Assembly: GCA_011316305.1 (NCBI GenBank)
Contig: SAUG01000138.1
Span: 96,062 to 160,061, forward strand
DNA length: 64,000 nt
From: Rusavskia elegans
Lineage: Eukaryota; Ascomycota; Lecanoromycetes; Teloschistales; Teloschistaceae
Direction: 5' to 3'
Part shown: positions 1-12,207 of the stretch, piece by piece
Layout of the letters: the number at the start of each line of letters is the position of its first letter
Position numbering within the stretch: the first letter of the stretch is position 1
Position numbers and translations under genes: made by a program
The notes under the pieces: model-generated
What the model was told of the DNA's origin: nothing
The model's input: the letters and a program-made list of their open reading frames with translations, nothing else
Databases searched by the model: none

Positions 1-2380
1 ATACTATTATACTATTATAGCGTATTTATATAAATTTAAAAGAGCGGTAAAAGAACTTAGTAGCTTTTATTTTAAAGTAATAGGTTTTAACGATATAGAA
101 ATCTGTTTTAGTATATATAAGATATAAGATCCAGTAATAACGGTTTAGACCGGCGGCTATTAGAGTTAAATTATAGATAATACGATAGAAAGACTCGTCG
201 GAGTCCTCTAACTTACGTAAAGAGATTAAAATAATCTAGTAGACTTTAGAGACGGCGTATATTATATATTTATTAGTTAATAGTACTTTGGTTTTATCCG
301 TAATCTCTACCCCTTTAGCTGCTTACTATAGGTACTAGATAGCTTCGTCGGCGGCGTAAATAAAGAGCTAGTACTAGTCCTTAGTTATATCTACTTTAGC
401 TAAAGCGAAAGACGGTAGAATAACGTCTCTATATCTATTTATATTATCTTCTAGTATAGATAACTCGCTAATTATTTTATATTTAATAATAGTTTCCCTA
501 TTACGTTTAATACGAAGAGTTCTAGAATCTTTAAAAAGGTTACCTTTCTTCTATATATATTCTTCTAAAATTAAATTAGTTATAAAATTAGAAATATAAT
601 TTACGTTAGAAAGTTTTAATATTATTTTACTATTTAGCAAATTAATATTAACTATAATAATTCCGTATTATATAATCGGTATAGATCCTTCGCCTATAAT
701 AATATATAAGCCGTTAATATAGTCTCGGTTTTTAACGAAGCGGTAGGCTATAGAATTATTATATAGATTAATTACTAAATTACTATTAAGGACCTAAAGT
801 AAATAAAGGAAATAATTAGCGACGAAGGTTCCTAGAAATATAGCTAATAAAACGCTAGTAGATACTAATTTATCGTCTTTTTCGCTACTTTTATATTCCT
901 TTTTAGTACGTTAATTAGAGTACTTATATTTCTTCCGTATTTTTTTATCGCTATCTTATTTATTTTTAACCTTTTTTATTTTTACTGCTTTAAAATTAAA
1001 GCTGGCTAGCTTTTTTAGATAACTCCTTCCGAAATATTCTATAATATAGTAGTATTTTTTAAAAAAATACTTTAGGCTATAGACGTATTTTAGCGGCTTA
1101 TTATTATTTTCTATAGCAGTAAATATAGTATAGGCGTTAGAGACTTTAAGGTTATATAGGCGAACGTAGTTACGGAATTCCTCGATAAATTTATAATACT
1201 GTTCTTTATAATCCGTAATAAAATCTAGTCTAAACTCGTAGTTCTGCGAAAGTAAAGAAGCTAGATTATAGATAATAAAGATAAAATCCCGTAATATTTT
1301 TCTAGTATCTTTAACTTCTAAAACTCTAATATATTTAGACTAAGGATATATCTACGAGTATTTATCGAACTATACTTTAATACTTTGGTTTCGTATAGAG
1401 CCTGCGGATAGCTTCTTATACTATCGCTCTATTTCTATAATCCTAGCGGAATCGGTAGATACGATTCTGGACTATAGTATTTATAGCAAATCCTATAAAT
1501 AAGGTTTAATAAATCTAAGAAATACTAGGCCTACTACTAAGATATTTTCGTAAATATAGTTAACTATACTAGCGATTGCTTTCCGTTTTTCTTCGTATCT
1601 ATTATAGGATTATTGATAGCGCTATTTAATATTATTATAAATCTTTTATACTGCGCTATTTTATTCCTAGATTACTATAGTTATTAGAAGTATTTCTATC
1701 GGCGGAATATATACCGGAAAGGTTAGTTTTTACCTTTATTAAAGTTTATTAGGTTAAGAGAGATCGATATAGTTCTAAATACGTATTTAAACTACTTTAG
1801 CTAAAATAATTACGATCTACTAGTTCTAATCCTTAGTTTAAACTAGGATAATAGATCGTTTAGACGCTATACTAATAATATAGGAGGGTATTTAAACGCT
1901 CGGTAGGAGCTAGAATAATATTAAAAGAAGAAATATCTAGTAATAAAGTCTTCCTTTATATTCGCTAGTATATAGCTTAAGCTTATAACTATAAAGTAAA
2001 TTACTCTTTCTTTTAGTCGTTTAGTAGATATTCTAGTAAATTAATTGCTTTACGTAATTATTTCTAGTAGAACTATAGTAAAAATTTTCTTCTACTAGTA
2101 ATAAATATCGCGGTAATAGTTTTTTCCGCTTATTATTTAGATAAATAACTTTTCCTAAAGTAATAAATATTTACCGATAAAAATTACTAGATATCGCTTT
2201 AATCTATAGTACCCGGGCTTATAACTATAGGACGATTAGATATAGATATATAATCGTATTAATTAAATTATACGAAAAGCGAAATCTATAGAATTACTAA
2301 ATTATATAGAATATAGCTATTACTAAAATACGCTAAACCTAAAAGAGTAGATACTATATCTAAATAGGTAAGTTACGTAA
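1..2380 (-). pseudogene. Copia-type retrotransposon remnant (gag to protease region)
   Basis: Unlabelled Ty1/copia gag-pol remnant, cut by the window start and heavily RIP-mutated. On the minus strand around 850-650 the translation has the copia protease layout: a mutated Asp-Ser-Gly (read as NSN, as expected from G-to-A changes) followed by a YNNSIAYRF-like stretch. The GAG-pre-integrase-like stretch lies around 650-250. A gag-like lysine-rich region lies around 960-900, and the rest of gag probably extends to about 2380. Integrase and RT would lie left of position 1. No LTR is visible at the right end. Stops are scattered through every frame, so it is not functional. The superfamily rests on order and local similarity, not on a search. 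Confidence 0.5.
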
Positions 2381-2479
2381 TTTCAGCGACTATTTTAGAA
2401 AAACTCAGATAACTTTCTTATGATAATCCCGCCATACAGGCTCTCAAAATCTCTATCTTTTTCTAGCAAATATACGCTA

Positions 2480-3860
2480 AATTCGCCGGAATTAACGTAA
2501 AGGTTAATCCGCCTCCCCGAATCAATAATAAGCAGAACTAACTACCAGCTCGATCTTTTCTTTAAAGTAGTTAAAAAAGCGGAGAAAGTAGCTAAACCTT
2601 CTGTCTATATTTTATTTCGTATTTCTATTTTATAAGAGATTTCGCTTTAGCGGCAGTAATAAAAACAAGCGAAAAAGAAAGTAAAGAAATAACGAGCGAA
2701 GAAAGTAAAGTAGAAGTACTTCGCTACGATTAATTAAATATACGCGGAATTTCGTTTCGAGTATCCCTATAAATATAAGCGCTGCCCGGAGAGATTCTCG
2801 TTAAACAGCCAACTCTACAGGTATATCGAGGCTTATTATACGAAGAAATCGACCGAGATATCTCTTTCCGTTCCTCCTATAACCCCTATACTTTAATAAG
2901 TATCTCCGGCACCTCCTTCTCTATTATTCAAGCCTAAATCATTACTATCTCCATCCAGCACTCCAATTCCTGCACTAAAAACAGCTCCAGCACCCGAGAA
3001 GACCTCTACCCTGGTACAAGTTATCGAGAAACCTCCTGTGATGCCTCCGCAAATACCTGCCCTTTTATATTATCGAGACCTTCCCGAATTCGACCCTATA
3101 TTACCTGCCAAATTAATTAAACAATACGAAAAGTCTCTATTCGTCTATCTGCCACCTTATAAACGCGCCTATATAATAATTACGCAGCTATTTACTAAAT
3201 TTAGCTTTATATAGCCTGGACCCTATTTAAAATCAAACCGGCTAATTAGAAAGCTCGATCTAAAAACTCTAATTTGGCTTCTATCGAACGTAGTAAAAGC
3301 CAACTAATCAGCTGCCTCTAAATTAAACTGCGTAAACGCTTCCGCCGCTAGCTCCGTATCGAACTCCGCCGCCTCCGTACCTTCTACGCCTCTGCCCCCG
3401 AAACCACCTCGTTAGCGCTATTCGCTAATACCTTATTGGCCAGCAAGCTCGCCGCCGCCGTCGCCGCTACTAATTGCGTTATAGTTTTCGAGAAACAGCT
3501 TGGAAAATATAGTATATAGTTATTGGTTTGGAATTATTATAGAGGTATTAATCCAGCTGCTAGGAGAGTTTCGATACGGTTACTATAGCTCCTGTATAAT
3601 ATAACCGTCTGTCTTTTGCCGGCGCTCGTTATAGTATCGAAGACGATACCTTTTTTTCTTTTTAGGGTATTTATTATAGAGCAAGCTCTTATAAAGCCGA
3701 GAGGTATATAATAAGTTGCCCGATTAGACTTAGTGCGGCTCGCTAGATAAGATAGCGGCTTTGATACGCACCTTTTATGCCCGCAGGCCTCCTCTATAGA
3801 ATATCAACCTTATAAAAATCCTTCCACCACCTAATTATTATCTATATTTGATCTCGTTAT
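2480..3860 (+). pseudogene. Degenerate TE-associated gene with a C2H2-like finger
   Basis: This stretch is less AT-rich than its surroundings but has no intact long frame. Near 2740-2870 a plus-strand frame reads YKRCPERFSLNSQLYRYIEAYY. Treating Tyr as RIP-mutated Cys or His gives a C-x2-C-x12-H-x3/4-H zinc-finger spacing. A proline/serine-rich segment follows (about 2880-3060), then a region of short aromatic-rich stretches to about 3240. Part after 3250 has CGC/CGCC-rich sequence (3330-3480) with Arg and Ala codons. Such fingers occur in fungal transposon ORFs, but I could not assign this one to an element. No terminal repeats or target duplication were seen. Confidence 0.3.
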
Positions 3861-4237
3861 AACAAAAAACTTTTTTAAATTTTTCTTTTAATATACTATT
3901 AGAACTAGTATTATCGGTAATAATATCTAGAAACTTTTATCTAAATTAAAATGATTATAAAAGTATTAATAGTTTCTAATATTATAAATAGACTGGCTAT
4001 TTCGATACGAATTTCTATCGGTATTTCGAAAACCTAATTCGAGTTTTAACGAATTAATTCGATCCGATTTACTAAACGGTATAGGTCGGTTTCTAAAATT
4101 AGAACCGAAAATCAAATCGGATTATAAAGTAAAAACCGACGGAAATCTAATCTAATCTACTAAACCTTCTAAATATAGTATAATATTTTAATGAATATTA
4201 GAAATTATTATTTAATCAACTTTATCTACAGAAGATG

Positions 4238-5891
4238 ACACCGAAAATCCTTACCCGCGCTAGTACAGCCCTATAGCCTTGGCATCCCTTTTTATATAGT
4301 CTTACTAATTAATTATACAGTTAAATATATATACTAGAAGCCTAAAGAGCTGAAAATTTCGTTTAAATAAGCTCCTATCTTTAGTATATAATTATACCTA
4401 ACAATTAGAGCGCTAATTACGGCGGTAGAGCAAAAATCTAGGTACTAGCCCTTCGAGAAGCCGGAATCGCCGCTAAAATCGTTCGCGCAATAATAGAGAT
4501 TTCCGAATTAACTTAACGAGCACTTAAGGCTAAAGTTTTTTCTAGAAGCTATAATCTAGAGATTTTAAAGATCTTTTACCTATATTACGTTAAAGATATA
4601 CCTAGATCTAATAGACCTTCTAAGGTTACGCCCGAAGTAGAATTAGGAATCCTGGTATTTATTTAGAAAGATCGGAATTATCGCGAGAAAATATCTAATA
4701 GCCTCGCTTAAATATCCTTCTACGGTACTTCCTTTTTACCTACTACTATTCTTCGTATTCTCCGGAGAAATAATATATATATATAAAATAACTAAGAAAC
4801 CAGGCTTTATAAAAGCTATAATAGAGGCTCGTTCCTAGTTTTACCTCCGCTACTAGTATTAGACCTTAGAGGATTAAAAGAATATTATCTAGAGTAACGA
4901 AACGAGCGTTATTTTAAACTTATAAAGGGGCAGGATTAGGACCTAGCGACGCCCTAACAAGTAATTTACTACTACGAACGTCCGCTGCCGCTAGAAAGAA
5001 ACTATAGAGTTTATATTCTAGAGCTACTACTCGTACGATAAAAATAGACCTTACTATATTTAGAAAAAAGAAACAGCAGTAGAAAAGAAAGCTAGTAAAG
5101 TAGAACTAAAGAAGATTAACGAGGTACTAAAGCCTATAGTAAAAGCGGAATAGGAGCTCGAAACTAGAATAAGACGAATAGGATTAAAAAATAAAAGAGG
5201 GAAGAAACCTTAATAGCGCTAGAATAAAGTAAATAGGAAGGTTATTCGTAATAGTAAAAAGGGTAGAATTAACTGGTATCGCTACTAAAAAAAGGTACTA
5301 ATACTAAAGCTTCTTAAATTCGCTACCGAGTATAAAAAGGACCGCCCCGATACAATTATATAGGAAGATAAAGCGCTAGTATATACCTTATACTACCAGG
5401 ACCTTATTTTTATAGAGCTTAATATTATAAGGCTGATTTAGTATAGGAATTCCCCGGATTTAAATATAATTAAGCCGTATTAGCCCTGGATAAAACGGAA
5501 AACTTCTCGATAGAGGCTGCTAACGACGAAGGCTGATACGGAAAGGCGGTAGAATCGATATTAGAAGTACGAGCTAAAATAGGACTAGATCCAAGTATAG
5601 ATTAAACGTATCCTAAAGTATATTTAGCAGGTTATCGTACTGAACGGGGGGAATAAGTACCGAGAAGGCCGTATTAGCGGAGATATCAGGTCTTACGATA
5701 AGGTAGATCTCCAGAGAAGGTATATATAAGTAGGTAGATAGGTAGAAAGTAATATAGATTAATTTAGGATCTGTATATAGCTTTTATAGCCCTATAGCAG
5801 CAGATAGAGATAGTAGAGAAGCGATATTATAAGAATTCCGGTTCTGCCAAGCCGTAGGGCTGATTTTAGCGCGGGTAAAAACTTTCGGTGT
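4238..5891 (+). mobile_element. Tc1/mariner transposon nested in H1
   Basis: The two ends form inverted repeats of about 47 bp: ACACCGAAAATCCTTACCCG at the left matches the reverse complement of the right end (ACACCGAAAGTTTTTACCCG), and both continue through a CAGCCCTA-TTGGCA motif. The element spans 1654 bp and contains a Tc1-type transposase relic on the plus strand. The expected TA target duplication is imperfect: TG is seen on the left and TA on the right. It sits inside H1 and is therefore the younger insertion. Confidence 0.75.
4390..5740 (+). pseudogene. Tc1/mariner transposase, RIP-inactivated
   Basis: Translating through stops gives a fungal Tc1-like DDE transposase of about 450 codons. 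In order: an N-terminal helix-turn-helix region (about 4400-4700); a first catalytic block read as RNETSVIL near 4895, where the first Asp is now Asn; a second block read as EDKALAY near 5360, which keeps its Asp; and a third block NSPDLNIIKPYW at 5448-5489, where the catalytic Glu is now Lys. Both catalytic changes fit G-to-A RIP. Many TAG codons fit CAG or TGG. The tail GGNKYREGR near 5645 is typical of this family. Two of three catalytic acids are lost, so the protein would be inactive even without the stops. Confidence 0.7.
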
Positions 5892-6141
5892 TATTTTCCG
5901 TATAGATAATTTATATAGATAATATATTTTCTTTTATTAGATTAATTTTTAATAGGTAGATATTATTTTTATACTAGAATTATACTTTTATACTAGATTT
6001 TAGCGATTTTAATAAATTAAATCCGGGAATCTAGATTTAACCCGAAATCGAATCAATTTAATATCTAGAAAAATCGGAACCGACTCGGTTCGAACCCGGA
6101 ATACGAACCCGGGTTTAAAATCCGACCCGACGACCAGTCTA

Positions 6142-8330
6142 ACTAAAAATATCTAAAATAATTAATAGAAAGAAATATAAATCTAATTAGACGCTTTTAA
6201 CATTAATATTAAATATTAATCTAGTATATAAATACTTTTAAATACGCGACCTTTAATAGATTTTACTAGATATCTAATATAGAAATAATATATTTTAAAA
6301 TTTTTAAATTACATTTAATTTATTTACGGATAGTTTTATAATTATTAAAAACTATCTATTTAAATTATATTTAATCGATAAACCTTATATCTAATTAAAA
6401 TATTTATAGTAGTTATCTAATTCTTTAATTTTCGATAGTTCGAACTAATAGATTTAGATCTAAGAAAGTTTTATATAGATATTAGTTCTATATAGTTTAG
6501 TTAAAAATAGAATTCATTTTAATATAGTTTCTTTTCTATAACTAAAATAAATTTTATATTATCTCTTTATATTATCTTCAGCTATTTACGCGGATAAATA
6601 TTACTTTTATAAAAAACTACGAATTATATCGTTTAGTTTTTTAGTAAATCTAAATACTAAACTATTTCTTTATAGTATATATATTAGAAATATTAGAGAT
6701 TATATAATAGTCGAGAATTTTAAAATAGTTTTTATATATAATTTTAGGGAAACTATCTATTATTTAAACTATCTAGTAGAATTTATACTACTATTTTAAC
6801 TATATATATTCTACAGTTATTTTCGACTAGAAAAGATTAACTAATTTTCTATAGATTTTATCTTTTATACTAGTAGCTATAAAAGTACTAAACTATTGAT
6901 AATTAAACTTTTTATAGTAATTTGGATTCTATTAAATATATCTATTATTTTTCCGAAAGTCTAGTATTAGATAGTTAGCTCGAATCTTATTAGCTATATC
7001 TTTAATAATCTGTCTTTACTTTCTATATAATTATCTTAATTAATATAGTATATCATTCGTAGATCGGTTTACCGTCTGGTTTATAGACTAGCTGGAATAG
7101 ATTTTATTTAGAAAGAATTTATTTTCTAGGACCTCGCTAGACGTATCGATCTAGAAAATAGATAAGTAAAGATTAATTAAAGATTTAGAATTTATACGTT
7201 TTATATTTAGACAATAAATAATATAAAAAGATAATATAAATATATAAATAATAACATGATTTTTATATATTATATAGTAGTAAGAAATCGACGTCTATCT
7301 AAATAGTATTCAAAGTGTTAATATTATAATATAGAAAAAGAGGTTTCAGCGATTTTAGCGGGTAAAACCCGGATTTCTAGGTTCGACCCGGAATTAAATT
7401 AAGTTAAATTCTAAAATAATCCGGCCCGATTCGATTTCTCTGATCCGGATTTGAAATCCGACCCGACGACCAGTTTAGATATAATATAAATAACGTTAAT
7501 AGATTAATAATTATTGAATTGAACTTTAGCTATATTAGTAACAGTGAATTAATTTATTTTTTCGAATTTTTTGAAAGTAATAGATTTAGAATTTTCTTTA
7601 TATAATTTGGCCTAAAAATATCCGACGAGATTTTAAAAAAAAAGTTTAACTATATCGCTATTAGAATATTAGAAATCTTTTTAAAAGTAAATATCTTTTT
7701 ACGAACTAGAAGATAGAATTTAAAAAATTTAGTTTTTTTAACAATATATTTTTTAATACGATTGAGATAATAGATTAACGTAATTCTACAAATCTCAGGT
7801 ATAAACTAGATTATTAATCCATCAAACGGTTTAGTTATATAAATTATAAAAGCGGATAATTATAATCAAATGATTATCTATTAAATTATAAATTATATTG
7901 TTATAAAATAATAAATTAATTATAGCTTTTAAATTGAATCTATCGGTATTTATTAATCTATTATTTGTTTAATAATAATATAAATCAAATTCAAAACTAT
8001 TTAAAGTCAAACTCGTTATAAATCTATCTATTATCGTTTATAGCGATTCGTTTTTCTAATTTTCTCTATTATACTATAGTCTCGTACTATATTTATTTCT
8101 TCTGTTTAATTTTAATAATAATCTGCGCCGGAAGAAAAAAGCTATTAATATTGATAATTTCGATAAATGAAATCTATTTTCTATTTTAGATAAAAGAAAT
8201 TTTTATATACTTTGAATTTCGACTATAAAATCTATTTTATCTATAATATATTAAGTGGTAATTAGATGTAATAGTCTACTACTACTATATCCTGAAAATA
8301 AAATAAAAATCTAATAGAACCGTAGAGTAT
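6142..8330. other. AT-rich interval with one H-family fragment
   Basis: No readable gene. The only recognisable piece is an H-family right end at about 7345-7477, with GGGTAAAACCCGG, then CCGACCCGACGACC and a terminal CCAGTTTA (a RIP form of CCAGTCTA). Its left end was not found. The rest is RIP-mutated DNA with no clear repeats. Confidence 0.4.
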
Positions 8331-8742
8331 TATTACGTCTATAATTCTATAAAAGTATTTACGTTTATTAATTCGATAAACGGACTAATAGTTTAGTCTA
8401 GTTAGAATCGCTAGGGCTGTAGAATCGCCTCTATTTAGTAGGTTAATTCTATCGGATATATCGGTCCTTTTACTATATATATCGCTTTTTATATCTATTA
8501 GATAGTTTCGTTAATTAATTATTAAAATAATTACTATATACCGTTTTATTCTACTTTTATAATTATCTATATAATAAAGACGCTTTATAATATTATAACC
8601 GTATCTTTATAGTTATACGGAATAAATTACGATAATCTATATTAGAAATCCTTTACTATTTAGTAGTTCGGACTACGCCTACGGCTATAGCTAGATCTGC
8701 TAGGTTTAAATATAACGCCTTCTAATATATAGAGATATTATA
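8331..8742 (+). repeat. 5' LTR of A4 (B-type)
   Basis: 412 bp, from TATTACGTC to GATATTATA, i.e. TG...CA ends after RIP. It shares the B-specific middle part (the AATAAACG... and CCTCTATTTAGTAGGT region) with both B1 LTRs. It is followed directly by the TTTTAATAATCTA primer-site region also found in A1-A3. Confidence 0.75.
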
Positions 8743-9180
8743 TTTTAATAATCTATTATATTAATTTTATTATCCCGTTCTATAAATCGAACCGATATTA
8801 TTAAAACGGCAATATTTAATATCTATAAAAGAGACGAAAAATCTTAAAAACTATAGTTTATCTAGATAAATATCTACTTTATATTATATATAAACCAGTT
8901 TCTAAATAAAATAATTGAAATTCTATTTATAATAATATATTCAAAAAAAGTTACTTTTAATTAAGTATGATTTTATATAGAAGATTATTTTAAGAACCTT
9001 AAAAATTAAAAGGAAAATAAATTATTCTAGATTTTTTAGAATTTTAGTAATCTAATTATTGTTATAAAAAAAGTTATCAGAAATGATAATAAAAAAAAAT
9101 AATAGAAAAATAAATAATAGTTTTAAAATAGTAGAAATCGCTAGTTATTTAAATTTTTTAGTTTAGAATATTAGTTTATA

Positions 9181-10140
9181 TACTTTTCTAGAAGGTTCCT
9201 ATCTGAGGTTATATTGAATTTTTAAATATATATATATATTTTATTAACGTTATATACGCTAACGTTTATTATATTTATATATAAAGAAACTTTTACAGCT
9301 AAAAATATATTCGTTAGGCAAGAAACATTTATAACGTAGTTAATTACTTCTATTTAACTATTTCTTTTTTTATTCGCGATTACGAATTTTCTACTATTCT
9401 TTTCTCGACGTTATATATAATTATCAGCTTCTAATATTTCCGTTATATCTATCTACTATATTGCGAAGTAATTATCTATATCTATTACCTCGGCTATATT
9501 TATTAAATAACCTATATCTAATTATACTATTAAACTATTAAAATACTTTTTAGTTTATTTAACTTTAAAAAGGTTACTAGATAGTACGCCAATTACTATA
9601 GCTAGAAGCTTTACTCGATTAATTAAATTAAAAAGAGATAGGAAAATCGGATAGTACGTTTTAAAAGTAGTAAAAAGAAAATCTTTATCGAAGTCGAAAT
9701 AGGTTATTCTAGTTATAATAAGATAGTCGACGACTTTTTAGGTAGATATAGTTATTATAGATATAGATACTACCGTCTAGTTTAGTTTATAGCAATAGCT
9801 ATTACGAGAATATATATATACGTAAAACCTTTGAATAAATTATAGTATTTACGAGGATAGGGTATTATAGAACTTATATTACTAGTAAAAAAATAAAAAT
9901 AAACTAATAACTATAAGGTATATTTATCTATAGAAATTTCTACGTTAGTTAAAATATCGGTAGAAAGATATATTATATTACTAAATAAATTAGTATTAAA
10001 ATTCTTTAGAACCGTTATTTACGTTAATTAAATTAAAATATAAATTCTACTATCGTATATCTAATACTAGTATACTAATTTTTAATTTGCTTACCGAACT
10101 ATTGGTTTACCGAATACCAAAATCAAAATAAATTAGCTAA
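9181..10140. mobile_element. R950-1, ~960-bp dispersed repeat
   Basis: 960 bp bounded by an exact 11-bp direct repeat, ATTAGTTTATA, at 9170-9180 and 10141-10151. It shares its whole length with R950-2 at 35273-36222: an AT-repeat near one end and the GTTTACCG...CCAAAA end at the other. It lies inside A4's interior and is therefore younger than A4. No terminal inverted repeats, LTRs or RT domain were seen. Confidence 0.7.
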
Positions 10141-10410
10141 ATTAGTTTATAAAACAGATTAAAAAAAATTAATTCTAAAAATCTATTTCTGTAAAAAATT
10201 CAATAATAGAATTAAAAAAGCTATTATAATAATGGAAAAATTAAATTTATTAATAAGATTAATTAAACTAGTGTTATTTTTGATCTTATATAATATAAAC
10301 AAGATATAAATAAATAGACGTTTAGTAAAATCAAACCTACTGAAAAATAATTTAAAAGAAATCTAATAGAATTTAATATTACTAAAATCCAAAAATTATA
10401 GATTAAAGTT

Positions 10411-10452
10411 TATTATTTATATTGAAAGTTAGAATACTTTAAAAGAAATTAT
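10411..10452 (+). pseudogene. Gag CCHC zinc knuckle of A4, mutated
   Basis: The frame reads YYLY-stop-KLEYFKRNY. Replacing Tyr with Cys or His and TGA with Arg gives C-x2-C-x4-H-x4-C spacing, the nucleocapsid knuckle of Gag. The same block occurs in A1 (17260-17301), A2 (41656-41697) and A3 (46043-46084). Upstream sequence (8743 to here, minus R950-1) would be capsid. The 1.7 kb downstream shows no polymerase motif. Confidence 0.65.
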
Positions 10453-10624
10453 CTATTTAAAAAAGTAATAGATATAATCGAATACTAATTTAAAATAATA
10501 AAGAAATTATTTAAAATAAAAAAGCTTGAAAATATATAACTAAAAATTTAATAATCTACTATAATAATAATTACTTTATCTTTTTATTAGAAAAGAAAAG
10601 ATCAAAATAGTACTCTATAGAACT

Positions 10625-10646
10625 AAAAAAAAAAAAAAAAAAAAAA
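10625..10646 (+). repeat. Poly(A) tract
   Basis: About 22 consecutive A residues in the interior of A4. A1-A3 do not share it, so it is probably slippage within A-rich RIP-mutated sequence rather than a retroposon tail. Confidence 0.6.
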
Positions 10647-12207
10647 CTAACTATAGAAATTAAATTATATAAAATAGAAAAACTTTCTACTATAGTATTC
10701 AAAGTTAAGATCTGAAGTTATTAAATAGCTTTTATAAAAAATAATAACAATAAAAAGACTATATAAATAAATTAAAAGATATATCTAAAAAGATTTTTAT
10801 TAGAAAAATAGAATTATAAATTTAAAGGTTAATATAAAGAATAAATTTATAGAAACTATAAGTTTTAAACTCGTTAAATATCTAAAACAATATTTTATTC
10901 TAGTAATTAAATAGAAAAAATTAACTTCGAAAATACTATTATAAGAAAATAATATAAAAAAACGAATAGAACTATAGATAATATACTTTTTTATATATTA
11001 AAACCTTTTATATAAAAGACTCGATATTACGTTAAATCCGTATTATAAATAGATTCGAAATCTAGATAAAAAATTTTAAAAAAGAAGTAAAATATAGTAA
11101 CTAGAGATAAAATATAATAAAAGCTAAAAGATAAATATAAAACTATAGATGGATTATATTAAAAGAATCTACTATAATATAGTAGAGAATATAGAATAAA
11201 TCGAATATAATTTTCAATAGAAACAGATTTTAAATTTAGAAAAAGAAACGCTAGATTTTATACTAAATATTTATTTTAAAAATAAAAAATTCAGCTGATT
11301 TCTATTTTTATTATTATAAAATAAAAAAGTAGCTAAAAATAGAAATTAAAATATATTTTAAAATATCAAAATATAATTTATAATATCGATATCTAAATAG
11401 AAACTAATGGAAAATAATAATAGATTAAAAAAAAATCTTATAAATTTTTTTTTTAAATATAGAATATTTCTAGTAGTTAAAAGAAATTAATTTTCTTTAA
11501 AAATCTATTAACATTATTCGATCCGAATATTAGATTAGATTTAATAGATATCTTTAATATAATTAGCGTAAAAATATCGGTTAAATTAAAAGAAATAGAA
11601 TTTTTGATTTTATTAAATCTAGATAAGATATATTATTTTTAAATAATAATAAAATTATTTTCTATCTTTTTAAAAATTTTAAAATACTAAATAAGATAAA
11701 TTTATATTATAAATAAAGAATAAATATTTAATTTATCGATAGATAAATTATTCTAAATTCTCTTTTAACGAAAATATAATAATTAAATCTTTTTATTTTT
11801 ATTCGAATCTTCGGATATAGTATCTTTAATTTTAGTATAAAATTTAGTTTTTTCGATTTCGAAAAAATTCTCTATAATAGAATTAGTAGATAAAAATATA
11901 AAAAAAAGATCTAAAATTATATAAATTTATTTAGATACGAAAATATTATAAAATTATTTCAACTTTATATATTTTATATAAATATTAATATCCGGAAAAT
12001 TTTTATAAATATTAGATAGATTATAGAAATAACGAATATAAGAAAATAGTATAAATTTCTTTCGACGCTAAATATATTAATAAAGCCGAAAATAAAAAAC
12101 GCGACGATATATAATAAAGTTTTAATTAAAAAAAAAAACGATAAAAGGAACGGATTTATATTATATAGATAAAATTTACTAGATAAAAAATAATATAAAA
12201 AAAGTTA

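Larger units (their letters stand above)
3989..6141. mobile_element. hAT-like TIR element H1 (non-autonomous), split by a Tc1 element
   Basis: Begins TAGACTGGC and ends CCAGTCTA, the inverted termini of the H family found throughout the window. Flanking octamers are ATTATAAA on the left and ACTAAAAA on the right: one difference is RIP-compatible and one is not. Removing the nested Tc1 element (4238-5891) leaves about 500 bp, similar to H6 (455 bp) and H5 (465 bp), so H1 is a non-autonomous copy. The subterminal regions are rich in CGG, CCG and GGTCGG motifs shared by all copies. Confidence 0.6.

Noticed and set aside
3989..6141. H1 as an autonomous Tc1 element bounded by TAGACTGG termini
   Set aside because: The Tc1 transposase has its own inverted ends at 4238 and 5891, and H copies without it carry 8-bp duplications.
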